From: Anaeromicropila herbilytica
GTDB taxonomy: Bacteria; Bacillota; Clostridia; Lachnospirales; Lachnospiraceae
Reading direction: 5' to 3'
NCBI RefSeq assembly: GCF_016591975.1
Contig: NZ_AP024169.1
Span: 1,784,001 to 1,848,000 of the forward strand
Length of the DNA stretch: 64,000 bases
Within the stretch, counting starts at the first letter, position 1, and the number at the start of each line of letters is the position of its first letter. A model generated the notes under the pieces. That model searched no databases and had not been told where the DNA came from. It saw only the letters and a program-made list of their open reading frames with translations. A program made the translations under genes and the position numbers. This document shows, one piece after another, positions 62,286-64,000 of this stretch.

Positions 62286-62672
62286 ATGGAAGAATTAAAA
62301 CAAAACTTTTTAAAAAAATTAAAAGAACGAATTCAAAACTGTACCATCAATTCGAAGAAACTAAGAGAGGATGAATGTTACGATGAAGCAAAGCTTGAAA
62401 TCATAAAAATAAATATCTATGAAATATTTCAGACTTTGTTTTCGGCAACTCAAAAGAAAGTGCTTCAAATGAAAGCAGGAAATCCTAATTTGGATGAGAG
62501 GGAGTGTTTTACGAAAGAATATTTATTAACATTTGATAAGATACCTAAGAACTGGGCGGATAATTATCAAAAAGCAAAAGAAAGAGAAATGGTAGAAGTA
62601 TATTATGTAGAAGAAGTTAAATTAGCGACTGCTAAGGAGATTAAGGAATTATTTCTCTCTTGTATCGAATGA
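62286..62672 (+). CDS. Hypothetical helical protein
   Basis: A 128-residue soluble protein, predicted almost fully helical (LKQNFLKKLKERIQNCTINS, EIIKINIYEIFQTLFSATQ, NWADNYQKAKEREM...). No motif is recognised; cysteines at 18, 28, 73 and 125 form no pattern. AAGGAG is 8 nt before the ATG. It precedes an ArsR-DUF2087 regulator by 79 nt and might be co-transcribed with it. Confidence 0.65.
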   Translation: MEELKQNFLKKLKERIQNCTINSKKLREDECYDEAKLEIIKINIYEIFQTLFSATQKKVLQMKAGNPNLDERECFTKEYLLTFDKIPKNWADNYQKAKEREMVEVYYVEEVKLATAKEIKELFLSCIE

Positions 62673-62751
62673 TAAATATGATTTTTAACTTTAATAGAAA
62701 CATTTTAAGTATGCTAAAGTACTATATTCAGTAAGCAGATAGGAGGTTATT

Positions 62752-63303
62752 ATGCCACAGATAGACGCAGTGCAATTATTTAAGTGTTTAGCAGATAAGT
62801 CGAGATTAGCAATACTAAATAATTTAATAAAAGAACCGATGTACGTAGAATTATTAGCGGAACGATTGAGCATTACACCTTCCACGGTATCGTTTCATTT
62901 GAAGAAATTAATGGATGCAGGATTCGTGTACTCTAGAAAAGAGCAGTATTATGTAATCTATGAAGTCAATCCAGACATCTTATCAAGCACTTTATATCAA
63001 TTAGTGAAAGCAGATAGAGATGATGTAGATGAACAGATGGAAAGAGAAGAGATTTATCGAAAAAAAGTAATAGATCATTTTTTCAAATACGACAAATTAA
63101 TAACGATACCAGTTCAAAGAAAAAAAGCAAGGATTGTGTATGAAGAGATCTTAAAGGCTTTTGACAAGGAAAAGGAGTACACAGAAAAAGAAGTGAACAT
63201 CATTATTGCTGATTTTAATGATGATTTCTGCACAATACGTAAGAACATGGTAGAGGATAAGTTATTGGAACGAGAGAATAGCAGATATCGTGTGATTGGC
63301 TAG
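62752..63303 (+). CDS. ArsR-type HTH regulator with C-terminal DUF2087
   Basis: A 183-residue regulator. Residues 1-85 are an ArsR winged helix (AVQLFKCLADKSRLAILNNL, LAERLSITPSTVSFHLKKLMDAGF) without the metal-binding cysteines of arsenic sensors. Residues about 105-180 are DUF2087 (KLITIPVQRKKARIVYEEILKAF, YTEKEVNIIIADFNDDFCTIRKNMV), a combination seen in many Firmicutes with unknown ligand. AGGAGG is 5 nt before the ATG. It is followed 66 nt later by an M29 aminopeptidase gene. Confidence 0.9.
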   Translation: MPQIDAVQLFKCLADKSRLAILNNLIKEPMYVELLAERLSITPSTVSFHLKKLMDAGFVYSRKEQYYVIYEVNPDILSSTLYQLVKADRDDVDEQMEREEIYRKKVIDHFFKYDKLITIPVQRKKARIVYEEILKAFDKEKEYTEKEVNIIIADFNDDFCTIRKNMVEDKLLERENSRYRVIG

Positions 63304-63369
63304 TATCGTTTATGATATAAGTATAGTTAGAAGTAAAGGTATTCAAATCATTGTATACGGAGGTTAGTT

Positions 63370-64000
63370 ATGTTTGATCAAAGACTCATTAAAAAGATAA
63401 TTAAAGCAATTGGGATTAAAAAAAGTGAACTTGTATTATTACATTTCTGGGGAGAGGATTCTGATCTTGAGATACTTCATAATTTTAGTTGTGAGGTAGC
63501 GAGTATAGGCGGTTCTCCATTAGTTCTTCATCAATCTAGAAGCGCTAATGCTAAATTATTTGAAGGGATGGAAGAAGGATGTTTTAGTGAAAACTATTTT
63601 AAAATATTTGATACGGTAGATATTGTGATTGATATATGCATGTATCAGCCAGTACAGTTAGGAAGTAAACTTGAAGATAGTCAAATGAATTATTATCGAA
63701 AGTATATGTCAGATCTTTTTAGGGCTTTAGAGTCAAAAAATAAGTTCGTTCAAATTCGTATTCCAACGGAGCAATTTGCGATGGAAGAAGGAATTGACCC
63801 TGAACTATTTATAAACGACATGTACAAAGCATATGATATCGATTATGATAATCTAAAGATAATATGTGAAGATAAATGTAGTGAACTTAAGAACAAGACA
63901 AAAGCAACTATATATACAAAGAATGATTGTGAGTTGAAATTGGAGTTAACAGATAGAAAGTGGTACGTGGATGCAGGCGAAGGAGATTTTCCTAGTGGAG
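63370..64000 (+). CDS. M29 family aminopeptidase (partial)
   Basis: The first 210 codons of a gene that continues beyond the window. The sequence MFDQRLIKKIIKAIGIKKSE, IGGSPLVLHQSRSANAK, ...MSDLFRALESKNKFVQIRIPTE, EEGIDPELFINDMYKAYDIDY and TDRKWYVDAGEGDFPSG is the pattern of thermophilic-type metallo-aminopeptidases (clan M29), where GEGDFPSG-like E is a metal ligand. It is a cytoplasmic exopeptidase. GGAGG is 5 nt before the ATG. Confidence 0.85.
   Translation, partial: MFDQRLIKKIIKAIGIKKSELVLLHFWGEDSDLEILHNFSCEVASIGGSPLVLHQSRSANAKLFEGMEEGCFSENYFKIFDTVDIVIDICMYQPVQLGSKLEDSQMNYYRKYMSDLFRALESKNKFVQIRIPTEQFAMEEGIDPELFINDMYKAYDIDYDNLKIICEDKCSELKNKTKATIYTKNDCELKLELTDRKWYVDAGEGDFPSG

Overview
The window comes from a low-GC, AT-rich Gram-positive chromosome. 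Strong AAGGAGG-type ribosome binding sites, U-tailed intrinsic terminators, a TPP riboswitch, DapL-type lysine synthesis, ABC importers without a local ATPase, and many small two-component/ABC loci point to a member of the Clostridia, most like Lachnospiraceae (a Lachnoclostridium phytofermentans-like genome; this is inference from gene content). No rRNA, tRNA, CRISPR array, prophage or intact transposase was seen.

Layout. 1-10.7 kb: the 5' part of an ABC exporter (minus), an AraC regulator, a nitroreductase-like protein, an ASCH protein, a methyltransferase, a LytTR/DUF3021 regulator pair preceded by three phased direct repeats, an ABC-2 export pair, an acyltransferase and a LysR regulator. 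11.3-21.3 kb: dapL, a large SBBP beta-propeller/DUF11 protein, a PadR-controlled membrane protein, a SnoaL-like protein, a HAD phosphatase, and a TetR regulator divergent from an ABC-2 transporter. 21.5-34.9 kb: an XRE/membrane pair, a two-component system, and a divergent transport cluster (two paralogous solute-binding lipoproteins, two sugar-type permeases, a coiled-coil membrane fusion protein and an unknown membrane protein). 35-37 kb: a secreted M60-type metallopeptidase and a 50-residue small protein. 37.3-41.1 kb: a TPP-riboswitch-controlled thiM-thiE-thiD-thiC operon. 41.3-46.4 kb: a response regulator, ABC-2 transporter, histidine kinase, TIGR04076 protein and double GNAT. 46.6-52.8 kb: a FAD/Rieske oxidoreductase, a leader-peptide attenuator, a GNAT-like gene, a MATE transporter and glycerate kinase. 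53.4-64 kb: pullulanase, pyrC-pyrF, an ABC-F ATPase, a chemotaxis receptor, an ArsR-DUF2087 regulator and an M29 aminopeptidase cut by the window end.

The most unusual content is noncoding. Several families of 150-440 bp long-hairpin repeats sit between genes. Family B (about 240 bp, four full copies plus fragments) has flanks that differ between copies yet stay self-complementary within each copy. Family A forms a second hairpin, and one A copy carries a complete B element exactly at its centre while another carries a different hairpin (C) there: hairpins nested inside hairpins. A further long hairpin (D) lies at 8.45-8.74 kb. Separately, 48.38-48.65 kb holds a complete transcription attenuator: promoter, 18-codon leader peptide, and mutually exclusive anti-terminator and terminator pairings.
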